Below are positions 1 to 9,762 of a DNA stretch of 64,000 bases, in pieces. Position numbers and translations under genes: made by a program. How positions within the stretch are numbered: position 1 is the first letter of the stretch; each line of letters opens with the position of its first letter. Origin of the DNA: Mesorhizobium sp. M9A.F.Ca.ET.002.03.1.2 (lineage in GTDB: Bacteria; Pseudomonadota; Alphaproteobacteria; Rhizobiales; Rhizobiaceae); NCBI RefSeq assembly GCF_003952365.1, contig NZ_CP034443.1, forward strand, positions 3,465,001 through 3,529,000. Direction: 5' to 3'. The notes beneath the pieces were generated by a model that was not told where the DNA came from, did not search any database, and worked only from the letters and a program-made list of their open reading frames with translations.

Positions 1-1
1 G

Positions 2-451
2 GAAACCGGCGTCAAGATCGATTATCTTACCGGCACGATGATCGAACTGCCGCGCGCAGCGATCCGCGCCCATGTCATCGCCGAGGCGGCCGAATTCTTC
101 TCTTTCGGCACCAACGATCTGACCCAGACCACCTTCGGCATCTCACGCGACGATGCGGCCTCGTTCCTGGAGGTCTATCGTCAGAAGGGCATTATCGAGC
201 AGGATCCATTCGTATCGCTCGACATTGAGGGCGTCGGCGAGCTGGTGCGGATGGCGGCTGAAAAAGGCAGGGCGACGCGGCCGAAGATCAAGCTCGGCAT
301 TTGCGGCGAACATGGCGGCGATCCGGCGTCGATCCATTTCTGCGAGCAGGTCGGCCTCGACTACGTATCGTGCTCGCCCTACCGCGTGCCAATCGCCAGG
401 CTGGCTGCCGCGCAGGCGGCGGTGCAGGTTGCGAAGAATAGCCGCGGGTAA
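2..451 (+). CDS. ppdK: Pyruvate phosphate dikinase, C-terminal end (partial, 5' end outside window)
   Basis: Reading frame 2 is open from the first bases to the stop at 449-451, so this is the last ~149 codons of a gene that begins upstream. The translation contains SFGTNDLTQ and, near the end, [10 protein letters not shown]. These are the C-terminal PEP/pyruvate-binding TIM-barrel motifs of the PEP-utilising enzyme family, the second holding the catalytic cysteine. The [17 protein letters not shown] tail is typical of pyruvate phosphate dikinase rather than PEP synthase or enzyme I. The enzyme interconverts pyruvate, ATP and phosphate with PEP, AMP and PPi in the cytoplasm. Nothing indicates that the visible part is damaged. 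Confidence 0.93.
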   Translation, partial: ETGVKIDYLTGTMIELPRAAIRAHVIAEAAEFFSFGTNDLTQTTFGISRDDAASFLEVYRQKGIIEQDPFVSLDIEGVGELVRMAAEKGRATRPKIKLGICGEHGGDPASIHFCEQVGLDYVSCSPYRVPIARLAAAQAAVQVAKNSRG

Positions 452-515
452 GAGGCACGACGTCGGCAGCAGCAGCACCGATTGATCGACAGGACAGGTC
501 TCGTGCCGTCCCTGC

Positions 516-905
516 TCAGGCTGGCGCGGTTTCGATCGTTACCTTGTTGGGATAAAATGCGCCGTGATCGCGGATTTCGGCCATTTCGTCGAAAGGCTGC
601 TCGTACGCCCACATCGCATCCTTGCCCGCTTCTGCGGCAGGCAGCACGCTCCAATAACTCGCATCCCCCTTGTAGGGGCAATGGGTCGACAGTTCCGTCT
701 TGCGAAGCTGGTCGAAATCGATGTCTTCGAACGGAATATAGAGGACTGAGGGGTAGGGGGGCTCGGTCAACACCTTGGCCTTGGTGGACGAGGCAATAAC
801 GGCGTCTCCGGCGCGTACGGTCACAGTTCCGATGTAAGGCTCGACCGTAATCACTTTACCCGGGTTGCGTTGAAAGCCGGGCGACGGGTTGGCGATCTGG
901 TCCAT
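516..905 (-). CDS. DUF427 domain-containing protein
   Basis: A 129-residue protein starting MDQIANPSPGFQ. The start at 905 is chosen because AAGGAG lies 8 bases upstream; the frame stays open further upstream but runs into repeat DNA. The sequence has the DUF427 pattern: VRAGDAVIASSTKAKVLTE, the YPSVLYIP stretch, a THCPYKGDASYWSV core and a FYPNKVTIE end. DUF427 proteins are small, mostly beta, cytoplasmic and of unknown biochemical role. Length fits the family. It stands alone on the minus strand between ppdK (plus strand) and a repeat-rich spacer. Confidence 0.85.
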   Translation of the reverse strand: MDQIANPSPGFQRNPGKVITVEPYIGTVTVRAGDAVIASSTKAKVLTEPPYPSVLYIPFEDIDFDQLRKTELSTHCPYKGDASYWSVLPAAEAGKDAMWAYEQPFDEMAEIRDHGAFYPNKVTIETAPA

Positions 906-933
906 GGCTGGTTCTCCTTGCATCGACCCAATG

Positions 934-1053
934 CATGTCGCCCAAAAGTGTTCAACGGTTTTGGGATAACGACATGCACAAAAAACAAGAACTTCATGTC
1001 GCCCAAAAGTGTTCAACGGTTTTGGGATAACGACACGCACAAAAAACAAGACC
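934..1053. repeat. Two tandem copies of a 61-bp palindromic unit
   Basis: Two nearly identical units begin at 934 and 995 (catgtcgcccaaaagtgttc...), giving a period of 61 bp. Each holds an inverted repeat: CCCAAAA and TTTTGGG separated by 11 bases, flanked by TGTCG and CGACA. The copies differ only at a few positions (for example gacatgc against gacacgc). The type resembles an intergenic repeat that I recall as common in Mesorhizobium; that attribution is from memory. Confidence 0.8.
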
Positions 1054-1058
1054 TTAAC

Positions 1059-1092
1059 GCGCGTCGCATGAATCCCTTCAGACGCGACGCGC
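1059..1092. repeat. Inverted repeat GCGCGTCGC / GCGACGCGC
   Basis: Nine-base perfect arms at 1059-1067 and 1084-1092 enclose a 16-base loop, right after the tandem units. It could form a stem-loop in either transcript. There is no T-run, so it is more likely part of the same intergenic repeat element than a terminator. The rest of 906-1207 holds no convincing gene. Confidence 0.6.
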
Positions 1093-1207
1093 TTTAAGAT
1101 GTGTCGTCCGCATGCATTGCGCAAGGCCGCCGTCGAATGCGAGGCGCGAAAACCATCGCCTTTGGCGTTGCCGGGTTTCTTGTCAAACCGGCCCTGCCGA
1201 TGACCGA

Positions 1208-1564
1208 TCAGGCGGCAGCCTGAAACGCGTCCATCAACCCGGCGTAGGCGGCGGCAATACCGGCGACCGGATTGGTGCTTCTCGACGCGGTTTCGACCTT
1301 GAGCGCGCCACCGCCGGTCGGCAAGGTAAGAAGCAGAAACTGGCGGTTGCCGCCATCGCCGACGCATGCCGCGGCAACGTGCTGGCCCTCGCCTTCGTTT
1401 TGAACGCACATCTTGAACAGCAGCGTGCCGCCGACCGCCTCAAGGGCGCCGCCGACAACTTCGACGAATTCGTCTTCGGTAATGGTTATGGCGTCCGGCA
1501 CCAAATCGGCCAGACTTTCGGCAAGCGTATTTTCGAGAGCCTTGTCGTCGAGCTGCGCGTCCAT
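1208..1564 (-). CDS. Hypothetical protein (118 aa)
   Basis: The start at 1564 (MDAQLDDKALENTLAESL) is preferred because AGAGG sits 6 bases upstream; in-frame starts further up would place that SD inside the coding region. The protein is small, acidic at its N-terminus and soluble, with alternating hydrophobic strands (GGTLLFKMCVQN, RQFLLLTLPTGGG) and an Ala-rich C-terminus (AAAYAGLMDAFQAAA). No domain is recognised. Base composition matches neighbouring genes, which supports it being real. It is a single gene divergent from the acyl-CoA ligase at 1745. Confidence 0.6.
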   Translation of the reverse strand: MDAQLDDKALENTLAESLADLVPDAITITEDEFVEVVGGALEAVGGTLLFKMCVQNEGEGQHVAAACVGDGGNRQFLLLTLPTGGGALKVETASRSTNPVAGIAAAYAGLMDAFQAAA

Positions 1565-1744
1565 GCGAACCTCTTTCATTCGCCAATCGCACCCCTGCCC
1601 GTTAATCAACGTTAACGCCGACGATGGCCGGATTGTGGCGGTTTTCCCTGTCTTTTCGATCAATGCACCGCTTCGGCCCTGTCATGGCTGGACAATCCGC
1701 TGGTTCGTCCCACAATGGAATGAAAAACCAATGGGAGGAACAAA

Positions 1745-3373
<1,629 letters not shown>

Positions 3374-3499
3374 CGGAGATGGTGCCTTTCGCCTTCAAGC
3401 CACCGCCAAAGGGCTCGGCCGTATCGGCCCGAAAATCGGAGTCGATTTTTGCTGCGCTGACCCTCGGTTCGGAAAGCACGATGCGTAGGTACAAAGAGC

Positions 3500-3541
3500 T
3501 AGAGCGTACTTTGTGCATCCAAGTGGACGCACGTCGCTCTA
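3500..3541. repeat. Palindromic element TAGAGCG...CGCTCTA (copy A)
   Basis: Seven-base arms TAGAGCG (3500-3506) and CGCTCTA (3535-3541) enclose a smaller hairpin, GTGC-A-TCC loop GGA-C-GCAC. It lies between the ligase stop and the DUF1499 gene. Elements of the same layout occur at 24911 and 63944 in this window. Confidence 0.6.
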
Positions 3542-3575
3542 AGTCTCCGTTCGGGTTGGAGCAGTCCGGAAAGTA

Positions 3576-4358
3576 ATGGAAATTTCCCAGCGACAGACGT
3601 CGAGGGCGGCCGGCTGGTCGCGGCGGACAGGCGCCTTTTCGGCGGTGCTGCTTCTGACCGTTCTCGTCGGCCATCGATATGACTTTGTCGAGACGCCGGC
3701 CTTCCTTTGGGTGCTCGGCATCGTCGCGCTGCTTGCTGCCTTTGCGCTGCTGTTCGCCGGACTTGCCTTTTCGAGACTGTGGAATTTCGGCGATCGCGGC
3801 GGTCGCGATCTCACCGTCGGCACGTTGCTCGCACTTCTGGTGCTTGCTCCTTATGGCGTTGCTGCCTACTGGGCGGCGGCTTATCCGCCGCTCAGGGATA
3901 TCTCGACGGATTTCGACGATCCGCCGATGCTCGATACCAGCACCCGGACCGGGGATATGAACGCGCTTTCGCCACCGACCCCGGGGGAACAGCGCCTGCA
4001 GACTGAAACCTATCCGCTTGTCACCGGACGCAGCTACAACCTGCCTTTCGATCGTGTCCTGCACGCGCTCAAAACCGTGCTAGATCGGCGGGATTGGCAG
4101 CTTACGGCGCCGTTTCCCGAGGCAATCGGGCAAAGCGAGGTGACGATCGGCGCCTTGGCCAAGAGCTTCGTCCTCGGCCTTCCCGCAGATGTCGCCATCC
4201 GCGTGGCCGAAGATGGCGATGCGATCATCGTCGACATGCGCTCGGCCTCCCGCTACGGCCGCTACGACCTTGGCGACAACGCGGCTCGCATCGTGGATTT
4301 CCTGGCTGAGCTCGATCAGGAAGTCGCAGGCCAGGTGGGCACAACCCCGGCCGAGTAG
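3576..4358 (+). CDS. DUF1499 domain-containing membrane protein
   Basis: A 260-residue protein. The N-terminal 100 residues hold three hydrophobic segments (around residues 20-33, 43-65 and 80-98); a soluble C-terminal domain follows from about residue 140. The C-terminal half has the DUF1499 signature: DVAIRVAEDGDAIIVDMRS, then SRYGRYDLGDNAARI. The family is common in proteobacteria and has no established activity. The start is uncertain because no strong SD precedes the ATG; only GGAAAG is very close to it. It ends just before the convergent MBL-fold hydrolase. Confidence 0.82.
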   Translation: MEISQRQTSRAAGWSRRTGAFSAVLLLTVLVGHRYDFVETPAFLWVLGIVALLAAFALLFAGLAFSRLWNFGDRGGRDLTVGTLLALLVLAPYGVAAYWAAAYPPLRDISTDFDDPPMLDTSTRTGDMNALSPPTPGEQRLQTETYPLVTGRSYNLPFDRVLHALKTVLDRRDWQLTAPFPEAIGQSEVTIGALAKSFVLGLPADVAIRVAEDGDAIIVDMRSASRYGRYDLGDNAARIVDFLAELDQEVAGQVGTTPAE

Positions 4359-4361
4359 CGC

Positions 4362-5270
4362 CTACGCGATGGGGGTGAAAATGCCGTCGATGGCGGGGTC
4401 GCCGTCGGTGCTCACCAGGCCGCGCATCACCAGATCCTCCAGATGGGAAAGCACGGACAGGCCGGCAGCGCCATGGAGGCGGGGGTCCGTGTCGCGATAG
4501 ATCGCCTCGACCATGTCCTTGATCGTCCGGTCGCCGCTTCTGATTCGCTCCAGGATCGCGCGTTCACGCATTTTGCGGTGGCTCTTCAATCCGCGCATGA
4601 AGCTGCGCGGCGCGGTCACCGGCCCGCCATGGCCGGGCAGCAGCAGGCGGTCGCCGCGCTCGATCAGCCGATCCAGTGAGATCATGTAGTCGGCCATGGC
4701 GCCATCCGGCGGCGCAACGATGGAGGTCGACCACGCCATGACGTGATCGGCCGAGAACAGGACACCGGTTCCTTCCAGCGCAAAAGCCGCGTGATTGGCG
4801 GCATGGCCCGGCGTCAGCACCGTTCTGACCGCCCAGCCATCGCCGTCGACCACCGTATCGTCGAGAAGCGCGATATCCGGATTAAAGGCGGTGTCGGCGC
4901 TGGCATCGAGCGGATTGACCTCGCCTATGTGCAGCCGCCTCGCTGAGCGATGTGGGCCTTCGGCCAGGACAATGGCACCGGTGCGCTGCTTCAGCCGGGC
5001 CGCCAGCGGAGAATGGTCACGATGCGTGTGGCTGACGAAAATGTGGCTGACCGGCCTGTCTCCGATGACTTCGAGCAACGTCTTGAGATGCGCGTCGTCA
5101 TCCGGCCCCGGATCGATCACTGCCAGCGTCTTGCGCCCGACAATGTAGCTGTTGGTGCCGTGAAAGGTGAACGGGCTGGGGTTTGGGGCGGTGACACGTA
5201 GCACGTCGGGCGCAACGGTTACGCCCTGGCCGTAGGACGGGTCGAAGTCTGTGTCGAATTTCAGCGCCAT
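4362..5270 (-). CDS. MBL-fold metallo-hydrolase (LACTB2-like)
   Basis: About 302 residues from the chosen ATG (MALKFDTDFDPSYGQG); another in-frame ATG at 5321 would add 17 residues, and neither has a clear SD. The zinc-binding motif SHTHRDHSPLA sits near residue 84, followed by LTPGHAANHAAF (third His), SADHVMAW (bridging Asp) and LLPGHGGP (last His), all expected of a metallo-beta-lactamase-fold hydrolase. The C-terminal helical part (IKDMVEAIYRD...LSHLEDLVMRGLV) resembles the winged-helix tail of LACTB2-type proteins, for which RNA or thioester hydrolysis has been described; the substrate here is unknown. It is divergent from bioY. Confidence 0.87.
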   Translation of the reverse strand: MALKFDTDFDPSYGQGVTVAPDVLRVTAPNPSPFTFHGTNSYIVGRKTLAVIDPGPDDDAHLKTLLEVIGDRPVSHIFVSHTHRDHSPLAARLKQRTGAIVLAEGPHRSARRLHIGEVNPLDASADTAFNPDIALLDDTVVDGDGWAVRTVLTPGHAANHAAFALEGTGVLFSADHVMAWSTSIVAPPDGAMADYMISLDRLIERGDRLLLPGHGGPVTAPRSFMRGLKSHRKMRERAILERIRSGDRTIKDMVEAIYRDTDPRLHGAAGLSVLSHLEDLVMRGLVSTDGDPAIDGIFTPIA

Positions 5271-5386
5271 GGCGAATATCGTCGAGCTCTGTTCTAGAGA
5301 CGGCAAAACCGATTGCCGCATAGCACGGAAGCCAATATAGGAAAACGCAAGGCCGCGATCTGCGGCAGTCCGGAATGGGGAAGATC

Positions 5387-5977
5387 ATGGCAATTGCAAC
5401 GACGATGCGTCCGCTTGTTTCTCTCGCTTTGCCTGAAAAGGGCGCGACCCGCCTGGCGACGCAGCTTTTGCTTGCGATCGTCGGAACGCTGGTGCTGACC
5501 TTGTCGGCCAAGACGAAAGTCGTGCTCGGACCGGTCGACATCTCGTTGCAGACCTTAGCCATCTTTCTAATCGCCGCGGCTTTCGGCATGCGCCTCGGTG
5601 TCGCCACGCTGCTTCTTTACATGGCGGAGGGCGCACTGGGCTTCCCGGTCTTCCAGAGCACGCCGGAAAAGGGCATCGGCATCGCTTACATGCTCGGCTC
5701 GACCGGCGGTTATCTTGCCGGCTTCGTGGCCATGGCGGCGATCGTTGGCTGGGCCGCAGATCGCGGTTGGGATCGCCATCCGATCAAGCTCTTCAACGCG
5801 ATTCTGGTCGCCGAAATCGTCATGATGGCGTTGGGCTTTGCCTGGCTGGCACTGCTCATCGGCCCGGAAAAGTCGTGGCAGTTCGGCGTCGTGCCTTTCA
5901 TCGTCGGCGACCTGATCAAGGTCGCCCTGGCGGCGAGCCTCGTGCCAGCCGTCTGGTCGCTGCTCAAACGCTCCTGA
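5387..5977 (+). CDS. bioY: Biotin transporter BioY (ECF S-component)
   Basis: A 196-residue integral membrane protein. ATG 5387 is favoured because GGGGAAG lies just upstream; an in-frame ATG at 5375 would add four residues. The sequence shows the BioY pattern of about six hydrophobic helices, GPVDISLQTLAIFL near residue 50, the LGFPVFQ loop and GSTGGYLAGF in the middle. BioY binds biotin in the inner membrane and works with an ECF module (BioMN), not seen in this window, or alone at low efficiency. No obvious BioR box was found upstream. Confidence 0.92.
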   Translation: MAIATTMRPLVSLALPEKGATRLATQLLLAIVGTLVLTLSAKTKVVLGPVDISLQTLAIFLIAAAFGMRLGVATLLLYMAEGALGFPVFQSTPEKGIGIAYMLGSTGGYLAGFVAMAAIVGWAADRGWDRHPIKLFNAILVAEIVMMALGFAWLALLIGPEKSWQFGVVPFIVGDLIKVALAASLVPAVWSLLKRS

Positions 5978-6012
5978 ACTCTGGTCGATGAATCGGACGC
6001 GGCACTGACCGA

Positions 6013-6044
6013 CCCACGCATCCGCTGGGATGTGGCCGCGTGGG
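6013..6044 (+). terminator. Possible hairpin terminator after bioY
   Basis: CCCACGC (6013-6019) pairs with GCGTGGG (6038-6044), with an inner ATCC-gctg-GGAT hairpin. It begins 36 bases after the bioY stop. There is no clean U-run after the stem, so rho-independent termination is only a possibility. Confidence 0.35.
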
Positions 6045-6436
6045 ATGATTCTGTTCAGCGGCGGCGGGTCGTGACGACGAGGAACAGAGGCTGGGACAGA
6101 AACGACAATTGGCCAGTATCTGCTCCGCAATGCTTTGGTAACGATACCGTCACACTATGGTCAAGTCGACGGACTATGGACCAGAACAGCCAGCGATTCG
6201 TCGCGAGCCAACGTAACCAAGCAGCTACACATCGACGCGATTGCTCGATACCGTTGCTTGGATAGCTTAAAAAGAAAGCGGCTCGATGATTTTTTAGGCG
6301 CAGCTAAAGTTGTTGGACAATAGCAGAAATTTTTGGGCGAACCGCCTCTATTCCCGCGAGATAGTTGCTTGCTGGTGTCTTCACGCTGTCGTAACTCTTG
6401 ACATTGACCATGCCGAAAACCGCCGAGAGGAGACGC
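6045..6436. other. Non-coding spacer before the polysaccharide cluster
   Basis: About 390 bases with no convincing gene on either strand; open frames here have poor codon character and no SD. The stretch is AT-richer than the genes around it (for example agcttaaaaagaaagc near 6265). It is the likely place for the promoter of the NusG-like gene. No specific box could be assigned with confidence. Confidence 0.5.
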
Positions 6437-7000
6437 GTGAACAGTCCGAAAAAAACAACTGATAAGGCGACTGTATCGTTGCAGCGGCCAGCAACCGGCG
6501 CCGCGGAACGCTGGTATGCCGCCAGCGTGTTTCCGGGGAAAGAAGACGTCGCCGAACGGCATCTGCGGATGCAGGGGTTTCATTCGTTTGTGCCTCGCTG
6601 CGAGAAAACTACACGTCATGCCCGGCGCATCGAGACGCGGCCGGCGGCATATTTTCCAGGTTACATGTTCATCGCCCTCGATGTCGCGCTGCAGCGGTGG
6701 CGCTCGGTCAATGGAACGTTCGGCGTGCGCTCGCTCATCATGCAGGGCGAGCGGCCATTGCCGGTCCCCTCGGGGTTGGTGGAGCGGTTCATAGCCCTGA
6801 CTGGCAGGGACGGCCTGCTTGATTTCAGGGGAGGCCTTACTACGGGCGTATCGGTTCGGATTCTGTCAGGTCCTTTCGCGGAGATGATCGGTCGCCTTGA
6901 CCGGCTCGATCCAGCCGGAAGGGCCCGGGTTCTGGTTGCCATCATGAATGGCGAGGTCCCTGTCGACCTCGATTCGAGGGAACTCGTCGCAATCGCATAA
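6437..7000 (+). CDS. NusG/RfaH-like specialised transcription elongation factor
   Basis: A 187-residue NusG-family protein. The GTG at 6437 is chosen because GAGAGGAG lies 4 bases upstream; ATG 6410 or TTG 6398 would extend it without an SD. The NGN domain covers roughly residues 20-110 (RWYAASVFPGKEDVAERHL, then PGYMFIALD), and a KOW motif follows (GVSVRILSGPFAEMIGRLD). It is not housekeeping NusG, which would sit beside secE and ribosomal genes. As the first gene of a polysaccharide cluster it parallels RfaH, UpxY and LoaP paralogues, which ride on RNA polymerase and suppress termination in one long operon. That role is inferred from position and family. Confidence 0.85.
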   Translation: MNSPKKTTDKATVSLQRPATGAAERWYAASVFPGKEDVAERHLRMQGFHSFVPRCEKTTRHARRIETRPAAYFPGYMFIALDVALQRWRSVNGTFGVRSLIMQGERPLPVPSGLVERFIALTGRDGLLDFRGGLTTGVSVRILSGPFAEMIGRLDRLDPAGRARVLVAIMNGEVPVDLDSRELVAIA

Positions 7001-7044
7001 CCGTTAAAAGCTCGGTCGTGCGGTGCAAGCTGTTGCAAAGTCAG

Positions 7045-7075
7045 CTCTCGGGTTTTCACCCGGGAGTGCGGTAGC
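7045..7075 (+). promoter_or_regulatory. Hairpin plus ops-like motif in the leader after the NusG paralogue
   Basis: CTCTCGGG (7045-7052) pairs with CCCGGGAG (7059-7066) around a TTTTCA loop. GCGGTAGC follows at 7068-7075. GCGGTAGC equals the core of the E. coli ops element (GGCGGTAGCGT) that recruits RfaH to paused polymerase. It lies 68 bases after the NusG-like stop and ~200 bases before the next gene. An 8-base match can arise by chance, so the assignment is tentative. Confidence 0.35.
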
Positions 7076-7273
7076 CATTGTTGGAGAGGTAACGCATTTT
7101 GACCAAGCCGACGAAACAGGTGGGTCAATTGAGGGCTGCTGCACCGGCCCCTGGCATGTCGATCTGGCCGGTCGATGGATTTTGAGTGAACCTTTGTTGG
7201 GTCCTAAAATTTATCGAGTCCAAAAATTGAGAATAATCGATTTATTCAGCTGTCTTCCAGAGAGTTCTTCGAA

Positions 7274-8554
7274 TTGAATGCTCCCATCATAAAGCCGCAA
7301 ACTCAACGGCATCTTCTGCACCGAATTAGATTTCAGCTTCTTGGTGGGTTGGTTTTTGCGATTTTGACGCCTGCGCTTATTCGAATTGTAGCTGACCCCT
7401 CGTTTATTTATTATTCCAATCTGCAGATTACGATTTTTGCAGCATTTGTCGCGCATACTGCTGGCTTCTTTTCATTTCGCAGAATAGGTAATTTTCCTGG
7501 CGTTGCAGCTGCTGGTTACATTTTGCCAACTTTCGCAATGTCTTATGGAATTGTGTATTTGACGATTTTCTTGTTTCGAATTGACTACAGCGGCTACCAG
7601 GCCGCCAGTAGTTTAACATTGTCAATTCTCTGGTATTTCGGTTTGAGCATCCTGAGCCGGCGCCTGGATCCGTACAGTCTCGCCGTGGTTCCAGGCGGGG
7701 CTGTCAGTAGTCTTGAAGCGATTGGCGGCGTGAATTGGCATTGGCTCGGCTCCCCCAATACCGTCATTGACCGCGTAAGCGGCGTCGTTGCCGATCTTCG
7801 TGCCGAGCTATCCGATGATTGGGAGCGCTACATAGCCGATCAGGCTCTTGCCGGCGTTCCCGTCTATCACGTCAAGCAGATCAGTGAATCGTTGACGGGT
7901 CGCGTCGAAATCGAGCATTTGTCCGAAAACACGTTGGGCTCGCTCAATCCGAATCAGGCGTACATCAAAGTCAAGCAGGCGATCGATTGGGTCAGTGCAG
8001 TCCTGGCTCTGATGATGCTGGCGCCGTTCTTGGTCTTGGTCGCGCTGATGATAAGGCTAGAATCCCCTGGTCCCGCCATATTTCGCCAGGAGCGCCTCGG
8101 ATACGGCGGGAGATCGTTTACGGTGTACAAGTTCCGAACGATGACCGTCAGCGCACCTGAGGTGGCAAATGTTCGCAGTCTTGCCGTGACGAAGCCGGGT
8201 GATAGCAGGATAACCCGGCTCGGTCGCTTCCTTCGAAGAAGCAGAATCGACGAACTGCCGCAGTTGATAAACATCGTCCGTTCGGAGATGAGCTGGATTG
8301 GGCCGCGGCCCGAAGCGACGGTGTTATCCTCTCACTATTCCGTGGCTTTGCCATTCTATCGCTACCGAAACATCGTTCGCCCTGGAATTACCGGGTGGGC
8401 TCAGGTAAACCAAGGATACGTATCGGACGATGACGACGAGATCGAAAAACTGCACTACGATTTCTACTATATCAAGAATTTCTCGCCGTGGCTTGATATT
8501 ATTATTGCACTACGGACACTAAAGACGGTGTTAAACGGGTTTGGGTCCCGATAG
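7274..8554 (+). CDS. Polyprenyl-phosphate sugar-1-phosphate transferase (priming glycosyltransferase)
   Basis: A 426-residue membrane protein. The N-terminal third has about four hydrophobic segments. The C-terminal third is a bacterial sugar transferase domain (WcaJ/ExoY type): a membrane segment near residues 235-260, then SPGPAIFRQERLGYGG, YKFRTM, LRRSRIDELPQLINI and GPRPE, ending PGITGWAQVNQG. It would start the repeat unit by moving a sugar-1-phosphate onto undecaprenyl phosphate at the inner membrane. The only suitable start is TTG 7274, with AGAGAG 9 bases upstream; no in-frame ATG lies near. The first 400 bases are markedly AT-rich compared with neighbours. Confidence 0.9.
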   Translation: MNAPIIKPQTQRHLLHRIRFQLLGGLVFAILTPALIRIVADPSFIYYSNLQITIFAAFVAHTAGFFSFRRIGNFPGVAAAGYILPTFAMSYGIVYLTIFLFRIDYSGYQAASSLTLSILWYFGLSILSRRLDPYSLAVVPGGAVSSLEAIGGVNWHWLGSPNTVIDRVSGVVADLRAELSDDWERYIADQALAGVPVYHVKQISESLTGRVEIEHLSENTLGSLNPNQAYIKVKQAIDWVSAVLALMMLAPFLVLVALMIRLESPGPAIFRQERLGYGGRSFTVYKFRTMTVSAPEVANVRSLAVTKPGDSRITRLGRFLRRSRIDELPQLINIVRSEMSWIGPRPEATVLSSHYSVALPFYRYRNIVRPGITGWAQVNQGYVSDDDDEIEKLHYDFYYIKNFSPWLDIIIALRTLKTVLNGFGSR

Positions 8555-8653
8555 TTAACAAGCTGAATCTGGTCTGTTTCCATTTGCCGGATACGGCATC
8601 GATCGACTGGAGAACGCTATGGTTGTGTTTCTGAAACCGCCGAAGGGAATGAG

Positions 8654-9748
8654 ATGAGCCGAAAGACCGCATTGATTACCGGTATCACGGGCCAGGATGG
8701 CGCCTATCTGGCGGAACTTCTGCTGGCAAAGGGCTATGACGTCCACGGCATCAAGCGGCGTTCATCGTCGTTCAATACCGGCCGCATCGACAATCTTTAT
8801 CAAGATCCGCATGAAAGGAACGTAAGGCTGTCGCTCCACTACGGTGACATGACCGACGCCACGAACCTCATCCGCATAGTCCAGGAGGTGCAGCCCGACG
8901 AGGTCTACAATCTCGCGGCGCAATCGCATGTCCAGGTGAGCTTTGAGACTTCGGAGTATACCGCAAACGCAGACGCGATCGGCACATTGCGTCTTCTGGA
9001 AGCCATCCGGCTGCTTGGCCTGACAAAAAAGACGCGCTTCTATCAGGCATCGACTTCCGAGCTCTACGGGAAGGTGCAGGAGATACCACAAAGGGAAACG
9101 ACGCCGTTCTATCCGCGATCGCCTTATGCCGCAGCAAAGATCTATGCCTACTGGATCACGGTAAACTACCGGGAAGCTTACGATATCCACGCTTCCAACG
9201 GAATTCTGTTCAACCATGAAAGCCCGATGCGGGGCGAGACGTTTGTGACGCGCAAGATCACGCGCGCGGCTGCCGCGATTAGCCTGGGCCTCCAGGACAA
9301 GCTCTATCTCGGCAATCTGTCCGCTGAGCGCGATTGGGGGCATGCGCGCGACTATGTCGAGGGCATGTGGAGAATTCTCCAGCAGGACGTTCCTGACGAC
9401 TATGTTCTGGCGACAGGGGTGAAAAATTCCGTTCGAAAATTTGTGGAACTCGCCTTCGCCGAAGTGGGGGTTCGCATTCAATGGAACGGCTCCGGGGTCG
9501 ACGAAAAGGGTATCGACACGAAGACCGGCAGGATATTGGTTGAGGTTGATCCACGCTACTTCCGCCCGACCGAAGTCGACCTGTTGATCGGCGATCCCTC
9601 GAAGGCCGAACGTGCGCTTGGCTGGAAGGCAACGACATCACTTGGCGAGATGGTGCGCGAGATGGTCCAGTCCGACCTCAAGGTCGTGGAACGCGAATAC
9701 GAGCATCGCCGGCTCGACGAAGAGCACGGTCGCAAGGCGGCACGGTAA
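8654..9748 (+). CDS. gmd: GDP-mannose 4,6-dehydratase
   Basis: A 364-residue extended SDR enzyme that converts GDP-D-mannose to GDP-4-keto-6-deoxy-D-mannose, precursor of fucose, D-rhamnose, talose or perosamine. It shows GITGQDGAY at residues 10-18 (NADP binding), [12 protein letters not shown], the catalytic STSELYGK, and YAAAK with Tyr158 and Lys162. The [18 protein letters not shown] and [15 protein letters not shown] blocks are specific to Gmd. An AAGGGAATGAG stretch precedes the ATG. Its substrate would come from the GDP-mannose enzyme encoded at 22673 in the same cluster. Confidence 0.96.
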   Translation: MSRKTALITGITGQDGAYLAELLLAKGYDVHGIKRRSSSFNTGRIDNLYQDPHERNVRLSLHYGDMTDATNLIRIVQEVQPDEVYNLAAQSHVQVSFETSEYTANADAIGTLRLLEAIRLLGLTKKTRFYQASTSELYGKVQEIPQRETTPFYPRSPYAAAKIYAYWITVNYREAYDIHASNGILFNHESPMRGETFVTRKITRAAAAISLGLQDKLYLGNLSAERDWGHARDYVEGMWRILQQDVPDDYVLATGVKNSVRKFVELAFAEVGVRIQWNGSGVDEKGIDTKTGRILVEVDPRYFRPTEVDLLIGDPSKAERALGWKATTSLGEMVREMVQSDLKVVEREYEHRRLDEEHGRKAAR

Positions 9749-9762
9749 CGAGTCCGGTTCGC

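Noticed and set aside
6161..6619. 152-codon minus-strand frame opposite the NusG-like gene
   Set aside because: Lies antisense to a convincing gene and has no SD or domain; codon use is that of a shadow frame.
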